64,000 nt of DNA from Monosporascus cannonballus (lineage: Eukaryota; Ascomycota; Sordariomycetes; Xylariales), in NCBI GenBank assembly GCA_004154925.1, contig QJNS01000023.1:186001-250000 (forward strand), read 5' to 3'. The notes under the pieces are model-generated. The model was not told the DNA's origin. It worked only from the letters and a program-made list of their open reading frames with translations, and did not search any database. The translations under genes and the position numbers were made by a program. The stretch's first letter is position 1. The number at the start of each line of letters is the position of its first letter. This document shows, piece after piece, positions 23,554 to 34,150 of this stretch.

Positions 23554-26500
23554 TTACGCCAGTTCCTTGCTCATCTCGTACGTCCACCCGCCTTCCCGCC
23601 TCATCTTCTCCCTCGCCGCGAGGTCCTTGCGGATGTCGTCCTCGGTCAACCTGTCGAGGCCGCTCCAGTTGGCGCTGGACGTCCGGGCCCGGAACTTGTG
23701 GAAGCGGTCCTTGCTCTTCGCGAACACCTCCTCCATGTTAAGGGGGCCGGGCGCCCCGAAGATCTGGAACGGGTCCTTGCTCTCCTGCTCCACCAGCGCC
23801 CTCCGGAGGTTGGGCGAGTCGGCCCAAGCCGCCATCACGTCCTTCCCGCCGTCGTCGTCATCGGAATCCTCGTCGTCGGTGTTGATCTCGGGCAACTCAA
23901 TAGATTCCCCGTTCTGGAACCGCGGGGACGACCTCGTGGCCGACTTCGCGGCGGACTTAACACCTGCAATCCCCTGAGGCCGCGCCGGCGTCTTATGAGA
24001 CGGTCCCGCTGGGTTCGGGGCGAACGGGATAGCACCCTTGGAAAATTGAGCCATATCCATGGGGTGTGTGGCTTTGGCGTGACCGTTATGCTGGCTTGTC
24101 ACGGTCGCCTTGAAGAGATCCCTTGTGGCACTTTGTGCCGCACTTGTATAACCCGCCGGGAAGATAGATTTGCTTGGCACATCCTGAAAAGTCGTTAGCT
24201 TGAAATCAACCCTTCGTGTTGGCTATAGGCTTACCTTCTTATATCCGCCGGATGGACGTATGGGTGCTCCTTTCAGGCTGGATTGGCTTACCGCGTCATC
24301 GAACTCATCCGTCATGCGCATTCTCTTTGACTCCTTCGTTTGATAAATAGTGCCGGGGCGGCTGGGCGCCTGACGCGTAGCTTTGTCAGAATTCTCATCC
24401 GGTTGCAGAGGTCGCTTGCTAGACGCTTTCGAGGTACTGGATAATGTTGCATTGACTGGCCGCCCGAGGTCCTCCTGAGAACGAGGGACGGCCGTGTTCA
24501 ACCGTGACGGTGGTCGGCCCGCCGAGACCTCTCCCTTCTGCAATTGATCCTGGGGTCTACTATGCTCCGGCGGAGCGTGGGCCTGGTTTCGAACAGCCGG
24601 CGGGGGTGCTCGCGTTTGCTTAGCTTTTTCCAGCATGGCTTGGCGCTGCATATTCTTCTTTGCCTCGGCCTGCCTGCGCTCCTCTTCCCTTTGCCGCTCA
24701 GCTTCGAGCTTTCTCTGCTGCTCCTGACGTCGCTCTTCTTCCTGCAAGGCAGCCCTCTTCCGTTCCATCTCGGCCTTGGCATCACGTTTGCGCTGCGCCT
24801 CGCGCTCCTCTTGCTCCTTCCTCCGCGCGGCCATTTCAAGGGCCTTTGGCCTACCTGTAGATGACACAGAGCCCTTCAAGCTGCCCGCTAATGACTGTTT
24901 CGCGTGTAGAGAAGACTGGCTCGCTTTGTTCTTGAGCTGCGATTGAGAACTTGAGGGACCAAGCGTGTCGTGAAGATTGGAAGACAGGGCGCTGTTAGAG
25001 GGTTGGTGTTGAGAGTTCTGGGAATTCATGTTGACACGGATGACCGTCGGTGCTTGTTTCGCCTTTCCAACAGGCTCTTTTGCAGGCTTTACAGGGCGCT
25101 TGATCTCGCGGACTTTAGTCGCGGATGGAGGTGCTGCAGACCTAGGTGCAGAGGGGGGTGGCATGGGATTTGGCGCATCCACCATTTGCACATCGTCAGT
25201 AGGTTGGTCATCCGATACAGAAGTAGCCGCTGCCCTGGAGTCGGCTTCGAACTGCGCCTTCGTTTTGCGTGGGCTCATGTACGTGACGTTCTGGGCCTGC
25301 TTCGGGGTAGGGGGAACTGCCATCTTTTCTTGCTCCCTTTGCGCGGCGACCTGCTTCTCAATTGAAGCCGCCTTCTCCTGCTCTTCGCTATACACGCGCG
25401 CCTTCTCGCGTTCCTTTTCACGGGCCTTCTCAAGCTTTTCCATCTGTTCTGCCATGCGGCGCGCTTCTTTCGCCTCCTTCTCCCTGCGCTTCTCTTCGGC
25501 TTTCTCCCTCTCGATCGAAGCCCTAGTTCGCCGACCCTCTGTTCGTGCCGGACTCGCCGTGCTTGCAATAGTCTGGTTATCGGTTGCATGCCGGGATAGA
25601 TCTGGGTATAGAGGTTGCGAATCTTTGGTGGAGGTCTGCTTGAGCGATTCTGTGGATGGCGCGCCATGTAGCCCTAGTTTAAGAGTTGATGGGGACAGCA
25701 AAGATGTTTTGCCTTCTGCACTGGCGGCAGCACTGCTGGCCAATAGTCCCTTAGAGCTCTTCAGTATGGAGGAAAGCTTGTTCTTGACCTGCTTTAGCGG
25801 GCTATCTCGGAAGCCACGTGATGGTGACTTTGGCGACTTTGGCGTAGTTGGCCGCCCTGTCTCGAACACGGTGGCCAAAGGCGGATCAGAGACCGAGACA
25901 GTTTTCTTGAGAGGGTTGACATCATCAGCAGTGACTTGGCTCATCTGGGGAAGAACCGGAACGGATGCCGACTTCTGATGGCCTAGCCTGTCGGGACTTT
26001 TCTCCGGAACCGGCGGGCGCTCAGGTGACTTCGAACTACTGGTAAGCTGTCGCATCTCAGGCATCACGAAATCATCGCCACCAACGGTCTTTTTACCAGC
26101 CACACCTTCCATAACATCGGCCGAGTAGCTCTTAGGCATGCCCGGGCGGGGACTGAAATTACCAGAGGCGTCATCAGGGGTCCCGAGAGGTTCAATCCAC
26201 TCGTCATCATCTTCTGGAAATGCGCCAGGCGTCGTCGGTTTCTTCGGTGAAGGCAGTGGCTTTCTTTGCGGCTCCGGCGGTGGATTTGACACTGCGGTGG
26301 ACACTTGCTGGGTAACAGCAGCATCCGGGATCGACTTGGAAGGTCTGGACGTTCTTGTTTGGGGTTGACCCAGCTTGTTTATCTGGTCCTGAAGCCGCTG
26401 AGTATAGGTTTTGTTATGTGCCAACGGAGTATCCGGCTCCGCTGCGGGCTGAGACTTCTGCGGCGGTGGTTCCTCGTCTACATCCATATCGTCGTTCTCA

Positions 26501-27760
26501 TCGTCGCTAAGTTCGTGCCTGCCGTGGCCCAGACTCTTTCCTCCCGTGTGGCGGTTATAGTAGCTAGTTCTGTGCTGGTCTAGGTGGCTAGTTCTTGATA
26601 CCCGGTTGCCGATGCTCTTATGCGTGATGGGCTCTCTCGCAGGCAAGGAAGCAAAATTGAGACTGCTCTTCCGAACAATAGGACGGATGGGACTTGAACC
26701 ATCGGATGGAGATCTTGAGGATCCTTCAAGAACAGCATCCATGGTGTCTGGTTCAACTTCTGGTTGCTGAGCAACAGTCGCCGCAGGCTGCGCAGGCGAT
26801 GTTTTCGTTGGTGATGACTTCGTGGGCGAAGTGGATAGAGGGTGTTGAACGGGAGAGCCTGCAGGAGTTGTACTTTCTTGAGGCACGGTTTTGCATGTGG
26901 GCGATGTCCCCGCGTCAACGGGGTCAGTGAAGAACTGAGCGGATAGGTCATCCGCCATGTTCTCATCTGCCGCGTTCTCGACGGCAGGGGGGGGCGATGT
27001 CCGTGCAGGACTGCCCCCCTCAGGCCGGTCTGACGAGGCATAAAATGGGCCATGGCGCTTCGCATCCTCCGGGGAATCGAACGGCCGTGTAGGCTCGTCC
27101 TCAACTTCGACGTCATCGATGTTCATGGCATCCTGGGACTGGCTTCCGTAGTATCCTGAGTCTACAACAGAGACGGGTTGCTTCGAAACTGGTGATTTGG
27201 GCGGAGCAACAGGTTTTGAGGGGCTGGCAAGAATATTTGTTTTGGCGGGGGACGGCCGGGGGTCTGCAGCAATCCTGAGTCTAGGGGTATTGTTCCGACC
27301 GGTGTTTGATATGGAAAAGGGATTTGGTGCTCCCTTTGGCGTGGAAGAGAAGATATTTGAGAGAGGCTAGAGCGCGTTAGGACAAGGGGGTTCCATCCGA
27401 ACAGCAAACAGACTTGGTAGACTCACAACTCGGTTTTCTGCTGGGTTCGCTTTTCGTACGGTTCGAGGTGTCTTGCCCCGTAGCTTACCGGGCGTCTTAA
27501 ATATCTCGGCGACATTTCTATCGCACATATTAGCTATACACAGAGTTGTGACACGTTATGACTGCGGCCTTTTTCTTTACCCACATTTGATTCTCACTAA
27601 ATATCTCTGCCATATGCTCGTTCAACCAGTCGAATTCGTTCCTCGCGGAGAAGGAGAACTCTTCGACCTCGGATTCTGTGATTCGTGATGCCGAGGACCT
27701 CTCCTCCGTGATCCATTGCGCGGAGCCGACGGGCAGACGCGCCGCTCTTGGCCCAACCAT
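23554..27760 (-). CDS. INCENP / Sli15-like inner centromere protein
   Basis: Four exons: 27585-27760, 27427-27517, 24235-27366 and 23554-24183, giving 1342 residues; introns are 67, 60 and 51 bp. Residues 1-85 match the N-terminal INCENP segment (NEFDWLNEHMAEIF, then VAEIFKTPGKLRGKTPR), which in animals and yeast binds Survivin and Borealin for centromere targeting. The centre is long and disordered with many SP/TP sites that fit Cdk phosphorylation. Two Glu/Lys/Arg-rich stretches, about 705-770 and 934-1005, look like single alpha helices, as in vertebrate INCENP. The IN-box is at about 1228-1295 (MAAWADSPNLRRALVEQ, then DPFQIFG), which binds and activates Aurora B (Ipl1/Ark1). The usual TSS activation motif is not obvious, though Ser-rich ARTSSANWSG follows the IN-box and could serve. 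It would scaffold the chromosomal passenger complex on centromeres and spindle midzone. Confidence 0.9.
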
Positions 27761-28764
27761 CGCGACCTGCTGACCGCGATTATCGAGTTCGTCCGGAACG
27801 CGTCAGCCGTACTGCGGTGGACGGCGAGCAATTGGCGGCGAAGGGAGGAATGAAGGCTTGACAGAGCGAAAATGGAAGAATATCAATCCTCAATCATGAC
27901 TCTTAACGTGGATGCGGAATAATGTGCGGTTAATGAGCGAGCATCACATATACAAATCCAGCCCAGGACAAGGGAGTTAGATAGGCGAGGAAAGGTGTTG
28001 GTGGGAGTTTTGGGGAAAGCTCGCCTACCCTATTGGTTCGCTGTAGACGTTTGTTTACTTGCGCTAATCAATCAGTATTAGCTCGAATTCGCTTAGCTTA
28101 TACGCCTGACCCGCCACACCCGCTTTCGACTGCAGACCTCTCTTTATGCACAATCCCACAGGTCGAGATATCGAGGTCACGAGAGCTTTGGCCACAATGG
28201 ATTGATTATACGCTGTGAACCAGCTTATTTGGAATCAGTCCCATTTCGACTACATCGGACTTTTACAAATCGATCCGGGCCATTTACCCAAGAGGTGCAT
28301 CGACTACAGCCCGAGGAAGACTTCCATAACATAATCGTTCGCACAGAAATAAGAACCAGGGCCTAGATATTCTACGCAGTCCACCGTCACATTCTGGGTT
28401 GGCCTTGCTCAGGATTATCATGGAGGATATGCAGGACGGGCAATGGACACCATGGCTGATCATATAGACACATGTATGCGTTGAGGGCTCGGGAACTCTG
28501 TATTGATTGGACAAGGCAATCGGCACTATCCGCGTAATTGCCGCAGCGGTATCATAACGCCTCGCGTAAAGCACCAATTCTGGCTATCCTCAAGGGGGGC
28601 CCCGTGTCCGACGGCAGCCGTCATCGAAAATAAAATCGTTGCCCCAGTGTCATTTGTTCCCTCCGGGCGTACTCCGTCAACAAACGCCAGACATTTCGTG
28701 AGCTTCCAAAAAGGGTAGGTTTTTAAGCACTACTGGTTGCCTCAAACAGATCGCGGTATTCTGC
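27761..28764. other. intergenic: INCENP promoter / NOT2 terminator side
   Basis: About 1 kb between the INCENP start and the NOT2 stop, both on the minus strand. No extra gene seen. The first 200 bp upstream of INCENP are purine-rich on the plus strand (CT-rich on the coding strand), as expected for its leader. Confidence 0.55.
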
Positions 28765-31499
28765 CTAAGGATTCCCCGCGGCATGGTGCTCGAGGTCGTT
28801 GTAGTACAGAGTGAGGTTGCGCTGTGGTCGTATGTGTCAGTCCGTCTGTCGGCGCGCACAAAACAAGACCATAAATGCTCCCACTTACACGCTCCTTGCG
28901 CCACTCGGCCGTGTTCCAGATGATGTAATAGCCCTCCTCGTGTTCGCGACTCAAGGGCCGAGGATGCATATGTTCATCCTTGGTCAGCCACATCTTCAGC
29001 TTCTTATGCCACCTCCAGTTGCGGTTATTCCTGCGGGGTGGTCAGCTACCGTCAGAGAGAGGGATTGCAAGATGCCATACAGCTCAGCTGCCGCCTTATG
29101 CTGCTGTATATCCCCCGGGCAGCTGTAGAATATCCACATCAATGTCTCCTCGTTGAAGCTGTTAATCTTGTTTTCCAACGGTTGGACATTGTTCACATTG
29201 TAGCACTCTGGAAGGCGGAATTCAGGGACAGCTGGCCGCGGAGGCAGGTCGTTGAATAGTGACATGACCTGCGTGGAAAGCGGTCTATAAGGCGTAGTAA
29301 GTATGAGTATGCGGACGAATGTTCTGACAGAACTTACACAGGCGATGACAAATCTAAGCCGAACCCTGCCGGGTCCATGCCGGCCATAAGAGCAGCATAG
29401 TCGGGATAGTTGTGCATCAGCATACGAAGACCTTTGATCCCCCATTTATCGATGGGTGCCATTCCTGCTAACGGGTCGTGGGCTGCGGGGGGGTGGTCCT
29501 CCTTCTCATCGGTCTTGCCAGAAGGGGTATCATTGCTACCAATCGCGCCAAGTGGGTTGCGGCCATCTGTTATTTGCGCCTGATCTTGAGCGGATGGCGT
29601 TGATGCTAAGCTCTCATCCCGGAATCCCGGACGTTTTTGGCGGGATTCTTCGGCTCCACCTGCGCTTCTCAGCTCATGCGACCGGGAGGCCCCTATTGAT
29701 GATGTCAGCACCGCGTCGCTACAGCGTAGGAACACATGAGAATGAGTACCTGATGCGGCAGCCGTATCCGGTGAACGAACTTCAGCTGCTCTGCTATTGG
29801 CAGATAACGCATTCAGCAGGCCGTTTCCACCTCTAGCGCCTTGCAACGAACCTCCCGTCGCACCACTCTGAGCGCCGAATGCCAGACTCGACATTAAGCT
29901 CATGCCACGCTCCTGGCCGATCTCCCCGTTGCCGTTTCTGAAATTGTTCATATTCAGGGGAGGGAAGTCATCAATACTGTTGGGCTGAGGTTGCGATGAC
30001 TGTGCATTCTGGTTGCCAAAACGGAAGGAGCCTTGATTACTCATGCGGGACGCAGATGAGAAGAGGTCGTCATGGCCCTGCTGCGAATGCGGCGTAGGCT
30101 GGTTTCTCTGCACTGCTGCGCCCATGTTCCTCGACCCGGCTGTTGACCATAAAGATGATTGGCTCGCATTGGGCATTTGGGAGTTGTTGGATAATGAAGG
30201 AAAGTCCCTGCTGAATAAGTTAGTTTGCAGTGAAGAAATCTGTGGACTAAGCGTAAGCAATGATTAGGCTGTGAAGTCGATGGCAAGATAAGGTTGTGAA
30301 ATGAGATGATACTCGTAGCGGGAGGTGAAAAGCAATCATGACGCAGATTTCAAGAGCAAATTATTTATGTTTACCGCTCATCTCTTTCACGACCAGATTC
30401 CAGGATGTCAGCGGAGCCCTCCACCACCTCGGCAGCCAGCGTATTGCCCTGAGCGTGGATGGTCGACGGCCCGCCGAAGTGCATGGACGAAAGCTTGCGG
30501 AATTCACGTCTCTTATGCCTGGGCATCTTCGATATGATTTCCTGGGGGAGGTCGTAGTGAAGTTGTTTTTATTTGAAAACGAAACGGGCAGAGGTAGATG
30601 CAACTGTTAGGGGACTGCGGCAATATAGTAAATGCAATAACTAGGGTAAGGTAGCAAGTAGCATGGGAGGGTGGTGTAGTCAAGGTGATTGCGCAGGAGA
30701 ATAAAGGGAGAGGTGAAAAGGGACCAAACACCTACGAAGGGTCCAAAGGTGTCGAAGGCTGAGAGCCACTCAAACTCTGGGCAAAACTGAGGTTGCCCCC
30801 CAACTGTCTCGACGAGGTCTGAAGGCCTGCACCACCCATTGGTACATTACCACCACCAAACGCCCATCCCCCATTGTTCGCTATACACACGACATACATC
30901 ATCAGTCATACTGTCCCAGCCAACCCAGCTGTTCCGAGCCTATCGCCAGGTGCGGTGCTCATACCTAATTTTCCGTTCGGTAGTCGAGTGGATACCGATC
31001 TATTCGGCTGCTGCGGTTGTTGCTGGCCTCCAAACCCGGCCGGCATCCCTCGAAGGTTTTGCGGTACAGCTCCTGACAAACGAGCCCACCATTAGCCAAA
31101 CTCACGATAACTTTCCACGCAGATATGTAGGAGGGCAGGAGCGGTGAATCGAATCGTCGGGAGTCCATGGGCATCCGTCGTCAAGCCCAAGTGCCGTGAC
31201 ACAGCCTGCAATATTTCGACGGCCGGGGGGATGAGACGGTTCCCCTCCCCACCCCAAGCAGAGCAAGGCCACGGACGCATATCCAACTGGAACCCATGGG
31301 GTGATGATCCAACCCAGCCAATGGCGCATGTGACGGGTCGCGCGAGTCGCATGGACATGTCGAGAGTCGGCTTAAGGGCATCGGGATGTTCGTGAGGACG
31401 TAGGCGCAGCGTTGTGATGTTGTCCGGCGACGAGGCAAACAGCAGTGGGGCACGGGAGGCAGAGGAGGAAAAGGGTCAGCAACTACCTGGTCGGTTCAT
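28765..31499 (-). CDS. NOT2: CCR4-NOT complex subunit NOT2 (Cdc36)
   Basis: Eight exons on the minus strand: 31487-31499, 30965-31072, 30736-30880, 29750-30207, 29338-29692, 29081-29284, 28889-29030 and 28765-28821, giving 493 residues. The first exon has only 13 nt (MNRP plus one base). The N-terminal half is Gln/Asn/Gly/Ser-rich with RLPNGKL, GGWAFGGG and SFAQSLSGSQPSTPLD, then DFPSLSNNS, typical of filamentous-fungal NOT2. The C-terminal NOT2/3/5 domain starts at about residue 318 (MAPIDKWGIKGL) and contains ETLMWIFYSCPGDIQQ, NNRNWRWHKKL and LTLYYNDLE near the end. NOT2 pairs with NOT3/5 and NOT1 in the module that recruits the deadenylase to mRNA and affects transcription. Intron 3 is unusually long (528 bp) and holds an open frame of its own. 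Confidence 0.92.
30375..30541 (-). other. exon-like block inside NOT2 intron 3
   Basis: A 167-nt block has a CCCCAG acceptor just before it and a GTAAAC donor just after, and holds a 51-codon frame starting MPRHKRREFRKL and ending in a stop at the donor (TAA at about 30370-30372). Including it as a cassette exon would shift the NOT2 frame (167 is not a multiple of three), so it could be a poison exon, a short overlapping peptide, or chance. Confidence 0.3.
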
Positions 31500-32058
31500 G
31501 ACTATTGATATCAGTCAAGAAAACAATATCTCAACTGCGCCCTCTTTTCGTCTTTCTCCGGAGCCTTCAAAGCTCTATGTTTGTACCGAATATCGAAGTC
31601 GATACGATATTGGAGTGCAATAGGACACTTTATAGCGGTTGTATTGCATCTACTATGTATATACGAAGCATGCAGGCTTGGAATGGAAGCTTGCGCCTAG
31701 TTGGAAGTTTTACCGGGGTGCAGCAGCCGCAGGACGCGCGCTAGTGACATACCCGGCTGAACCATTCAGTCTAGGACGTTAAGGTTGTGTTGGTCCGAGC
31801 GTTTATTATATGCGCAGCCCGAAGGGTTGTACCCACCCGGTAAGTACCCTTCGTAAGTAAGCACATATGATGAAGTGTGGAGCCGACAGCCTCGCCTGCA
31901 TCCCCCATGTTTTGATATGCCTTTCCAAAGTTCAGTTATACACCGTCTTCCCAGTGTCCAGACAGCACGCAGTCTTGCAGTCAATGTTTAGATGGAATTG
32001 GGACATCACATTAGCCCACTTCTATGCGAATCTGATTTGACCTTAGATGATTCAAGTC
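31500..32058. other. intergenic: NOT2 promoter / ZNG1 3' side
   Basis: 559 bp between the ZNG1 stop and the NOT2 start, both on the minus strand. No extra gene seen. Confidence 0.55.
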
Positions 32059-33501
32059 TCATTGGCTCCCGGTCGCTTTCAGGAGGCTGCGCTCGAAGTC
32101 AACCTCTCGGATGCCTCTTCCGATAAGAACTATCTTGCCGCATTGAGAGAGCACACTCGAGTTGTCGCTGATGGAAGTTTTGTCTCCGTCGAAAATCTCG
32201 AAAATCTCCCTCACCCCCTGTACCAGTTTGACATCGCCATTGGTGAACACTAAGCGTGCTTTCAGCCGATGAATTTCTATCGAAACCTTCTCATGCGTTT
32301 CTCCGTTTGGCACCTCACTTTCCCATAAAACCGATCTCAGCCAACCATCAACTTGTTGGAGTTGCGCTGGTTCTAACATAGGTACGCTTATTGTGATTGT
32401 GGAGATGGTCCGCACAACCGGATGTCAGCAGGAAACTTGTCTACTTAGCAAATTCATGGTCAGACTTACAGGATCAAGATGGCTATGCCCCTTCCCGGCC
32501 GTATCCAGGTGATCCACCTGGTCATATGCATGTAAATCGAGTATGAAACCCTCTAGCTGAGGAACGATACTCCGGTTTGTTACGTGGACTTTAGCAAGGC
32601 CATTGATGGCCTGTATGCGTGCTTGTACTTTCTCAAGTGCTGCCGGGTCCACTAAGTCGGACTTGTTGATGACAATGACATCTGCGTGGGAGATCTGGAC
32701 GTGGGCCGTCGTCATTAGAGGACCGTGGCCGTCGTGGCCATCTTCATGCCCTTCTACCTTGCCGGACGGGTCATCCAGGCTACGTAAGATGTTCTTTGCG
32801 TCGACTAATGTGACGATACCGTCTAGGTAAATGGTGCTTCCCAATCCATCGTCTACCCAAAACAGGGGCGCCAGATTACCCGGATCCGCGAGACCTGTCG
32901 TTTCTAGGAGGATGTAATCGAAAGCCCCTTTCTTCTCCATCAGTGATTCGATAGCATTCACTCCGGAGTCCCTAAAACCATCAGGCCACAGCCCCTGCCA
33001 GAAATAGAAAGGGGAAATGTACTTTACAGAACAACATAGGCAGCCATTTCCGACTTCAAGCCATTCCTCGACCTGTTCGCCCCCTTTGCTCACTGTAAGA
33101 GACTTTTCTATATCAACAGCTACAAGCAAGTGGCAGCGAATCAGCGGAGGAATATAAATGAGCGAAAGACTCTCATCCAAGCCCCTACTCACAATCACCG
33201 AACTCATTCATTATGACGGCTATTTTCTTGCCATGACGGGCCGTCAGGATATAGTTGAGTAGGGTTGTTTTCCCGGCTCCAAGATAACCTTTTGGATCGC
33301 GTCAGTGGAGAGGCAGAAAGGGGGGGACTGGCCTAGCTGGGGGTTACCTGTAACGATGGTAATGGGGACTTTAACCAACTTCTCCTCGCCGTCGGGACCT
33401 GTGCCGGCCTCGACAAGCTCAGGAGGCTGTTCCTCCTCGACCAGCTCGGGGGGCTGATCATCGTCGATAATCATATCGGATAGTGGGGTGTAAGATGGCA
33501 A
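32059..33501 (-). CDS. COG0523 (CobW/P47K) zinc GTPase, ZNG1-like; last splice site doubtful
   Basis: Exons on the minus strand: 33348-33501, 33193-33288, 33023-33119, 32470-32971 and a terminal exon from about 32418 to 32059, about 402 residues. Walker [10 protein letters not shown] is at 52-60, the metal-binding GCLCC (CxCC) at 109-113, a switch region with ETTGLADP, and guanine-recognition NKSD in VINKSDLV. A His/Asp-rich loop ([11 protein letters not shown]) sits before the last part of the G domain, and the C-terminal CobW_C domain ends [10 protein letters not shown]. The N-terminus has two PPELVE motifs, resembling the CPELVP motif by which ZNG1 docks on the zinc finger of methionine aminopeptidase 1 to deliver zinc. 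Donor GTAAGT follows codon 283 (HLDP), but no AG lies where the conserved C-terminal frame must begin. The gene is therefore either spliced at a non-AG site, damaged, or carries a sequence error. Confidence 0.8.
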
Positions 33502-34150
33502 GGGGCTACAAAGAGGGGAAGAAAAGTCTTGAGAACAAGGTCAGCTAGGAACTAAAAGTAGCCGAATTTTTTTTTTTCACCTCCAGGGGTTAAAATACGG
33601 CCAAGAACGATAAAGTTGCCGGTTCTTCACAGCTCACTAACCTACCTAATATCTACGCCCTTAGCAGATGGCATCGACTGCAATTATGTGATGTTTCCGT
33701 TTTGAGTGCGTTAGGGCGGACTACTTTAATGGGTCCTTTAATTGCGATGTATACGAAGGCAGGATGTTGCACGGATACATAACAAGACGTGCTGGTACGT
33801 GCTTTTTACAGGAGGAGTGGGGCTTACCCTCCCCGTGTCAGCCTTCCCAGATTCCATCAGGGCAGGGTTTTTACGTACCGGTAGTTGGTAATGCCTGTAA
33901 TTACGAAATACATACAGCCACCCACTCAAGCCTCGCCTCGTATGTCTTCGGTGCCAGCCAGGCCCCCCCTTGCCTGTTTAATGTTATACATCGTCCAAGC
34001 TCCTCGATTTGCGTCCCAACCAGGTTGCAACACGTCACTTGAGCCAGTAGACGCATTCGATAGAAGAAAGACTAATCACGGCAAAAAGAAGCCCCCCAGT
34101 GTACAGTACTGATCCGAGGCATCAGACTCTCAAGTATAAAGCCGATTATC
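33502..34150. promoter_or_regulatory. divergent promoter between ZNG1 and MOB3
   Basis: 649 bp between two genes that point away from each other. It contains a T9 run near 33569-33577 and no long reading frame. Shared control of the two genes is possible but not shown by any motif I can name. Confidence 0.4.

Noticed and set aside
23326..24198. 290-codon plus-strand frame over the INCENP C-terminus
   Set aside because: Shadow of the GC-rich exon encoding the IN-box on the minus strand.
25028..25978. Long open frame antisense to INCENP (316 codons)
   Set aside because: It mirrors the biased codons of the charged, Ser-rich INCENP exon; the minus frame has the conserved domains.
26688..26712. 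GGGACTTGAACC, like the complement of a tRNA T-arm
   Set aside because: It lies inside the INCENP coding exon and is explained by codons.
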